The notes beneath the pieces are model-generated. The model made no database searches. It had not been told where the DNA came from and saw only the letters and a list, made by a program, of their open reading frames with translations. From contig NZCP01000004.1 of assembly GCA_002686465.1 (NCBI GenBank), forward strand, positions 1 to 9,474: a DNA stretch of 9,474 nucleotides, read 5' to 3'. Shown here in pieces: positions 8,830 to 9,474 of the stretch (position 1 is the stretch's first letter; each line of letters starts with the position of its first letter). This DNA comes from Candidatus Woesebacteria bacterium. Its GTDB lineage: Bacteria; Patescibacteriota; Microgenomatia; UBA8517; UBA10165. The position numbers and the translations under genes were made by a program.

Positions 8830-8933
8830 AGATATGGTCCGACCCTCATAGCGATATGAGGAGACAATCCGAAATGGTTGTCCGCCACAATTGTGGTTTG
8901 TACCTTCAAAATGAAGGGAAAGTAACAGTGGTG

Positions 8934-9474
8934 AACGAAATGCCTTGCCGTTTGAATGACGGCCTGCATGAATGACGTAACGAGATCCCCACTGTCCCAA
9001 GTTAGAATCCCCCGAACACACCATCCTGGTGCAAAGGCCAGGGACCTCTAGTGGGAAGCAAAGACCCCGTGAAACTTTACTACAGCTTGTTGTTGCGATG
9101 TGAATTGTGATGTGCAGTGTAGGTGGGAGTCGCTCGAGGCTTGGTTCGCCAGAATCAGGTTGAGACGAAAGATGAGACACCACCCTTCTTAATTTACATT
9201 GCTTACTAAAGAATTACTCTTTAGGACAGCGATAGGTGGGTAGTTTGGCTGGGGCGGCACCCTGCTGAAATGGTATCAGTAGGGCCCAAAGATCAGCTCA
9301 GTCCGGTCAGAAATCGGATGTTGAGTGCAAGAGCATAAGCTGGTCTGACTGTGTCCTTCACAGTACGGGACGCAGGACGGAAACGTTGGTCTAGCGAACC
9401 TCTATGCCCCTATTTTTGAGGGCTAGAGATGACAGAAAAGCTACTCCGGGGATAACAGAGTGGTCGCGCCTAAG
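8934..9474 (+). rRNA. rrl: 23S ribosomal RNA, exon 2 (3' truncated by window)
   Basis: The 23S sequence resumes at AACGAAATGCCTTGCCG and continues through GGCCTGCATGAATGACG (8960-8976), AAAGACCCCGTGAA (9060-9073) and the peptidyl-transferase region GGGGATAACAGAGTGG (9448-9463), reaching about E. coli 2475 at the window edge. The length (541 nt) matches the E. coli interval, so no further intron is present up to here. The first bases read AACG where AGCG is the usual archaeal sequence. The antisense frame at 8797-9183 is a shadow. Confidence 0.97.

Larger units (their letters stand above)
8212..8933 (+). ncRNA. group I self-splicing intron at LSU site 1931, with endonuclease ORF
   Basis: A 722-nt ribozyme whose core can be folded by hand. 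P1: exon TTAAGGT (8205-8211) with GCCTTAG (8229-8235), with the splice-site U-G pair T8211-G8229. P3: TTTGGC (8241-8246)/GCCAAA (8810-8815). P4: TGCGG (8251-8255)/CCGCA (8365-8369). P5: TCTG (8261-8264)/CAGA (8357-8360), extended by CCCA (8270-8273)/TGGG (8351-8354). P6: GGA (8370-8372)/TCC (8794-8796). P7: GACCATA (8802-8808)/TATGGTC (8833-8839). P8: CACGT (8816-8820)/ACGTG (8824-8828). P9: CCTCATA-GCGA-TATGAGG (8844-8861), with further hairpins at 8863-8882, 8885-8896 and 8903-8917. P9.0: ACC (8842-8844)/GGT (8930-8932). The last base is the expected omega-G (8933). P10: GTT (8226-8228) with exon 2 AAC. The ORF loops out of P6. Removing the intron restores CTTAAGGT|AACGAAAT. Confidence 0.95.

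Noticed and set aside
8885..8896. Perfect palindrome CCACAATTGTGG as a protein-binding operator
   Set aside because: It lies in the peripheral P9 domain of the group I intron and is better explained as an RNA hairpin (CCAC/GTGG).
8784..9183. Two antisense open frames over the intron 3' end and 23S exon 2
   Set aside because: They overlap the ribozyme core and conserved 23S exon; no recognisable protein content.

Overview
The window is an archaeal ribosomal RNA locus, most likely from a DPANN-type lineage of the Woesearchaeota/Pacearchaeota/Nanoarchaeota kind. The 16S and 23S stretches carry archaeal signatures, for example GTTAAGTCAGGCAACGA in 16S, the GCGGCTGGATCACCTCCT 3' end, and CTCTTAAGGT in 23S. 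The lineage is an inference from how divergent the conserved rRNA positions are; a tree would be needed to settle it. All genes are on the + strand, and DNA between the rRNAs is A/T-rich.

Layout: (1) positions 1-501 are the 3' third of 16S rRNA. (2) 582-678 is tRNA-Ala(UGC) in its classical archaeal place after 16S, but its D-loop carries about 22-24 extra nucleotides, probably a tiny intron. (3) 745-6045 holds five protein genes that split the rRNA operon: a small lipoprotein, a thioredoxin reductase-like flavoprotein, a second lipoprotein, a 781-residue secreted protein with a transglutaminase-like Cys/His core and a beta-rich C-terminus, and a small acidic protein of unknown role. (4) 6222 to the end is 23S rRNA, truncated by the window edge and interrupted at E. 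coli position 1931 by a 722-nt group I intron (8212-8933) that encodes a LAGLIDADG homing endonuclease.

Every one of the five inserted genes has a TATA-like box whose first base lies about 29-33 nt before its ATG and none has a Shine-Dalgarno sequence, so each appears to be separately transcribed into a leaderless mRNA. A similar, stronger TATA box precedes 23S, so 23S probably has its own promoter and is uncoupled from 16S. The intron ORF is the exception: being inside an rRNA transcript it cannot be leaderless, and it does have a short SD-like AGGT.

The standout is the group I intron. P1, P3, P4, P5, P6, P7, P8, P9, P9.0 and P10 can all be drawn by eye, including the U-G splice-site pair and terminal omega-G. 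The endonuclease reading frame runs through the ribozyme core at both ends (P5/P4/P6 at its start, P6/P7/P3/P8 at its stop). Three of the four island genes before the small acidic one have export signals, and the fourth is a redox enzyme, which suggests an envelope-related cluster, though no shared function is proven.
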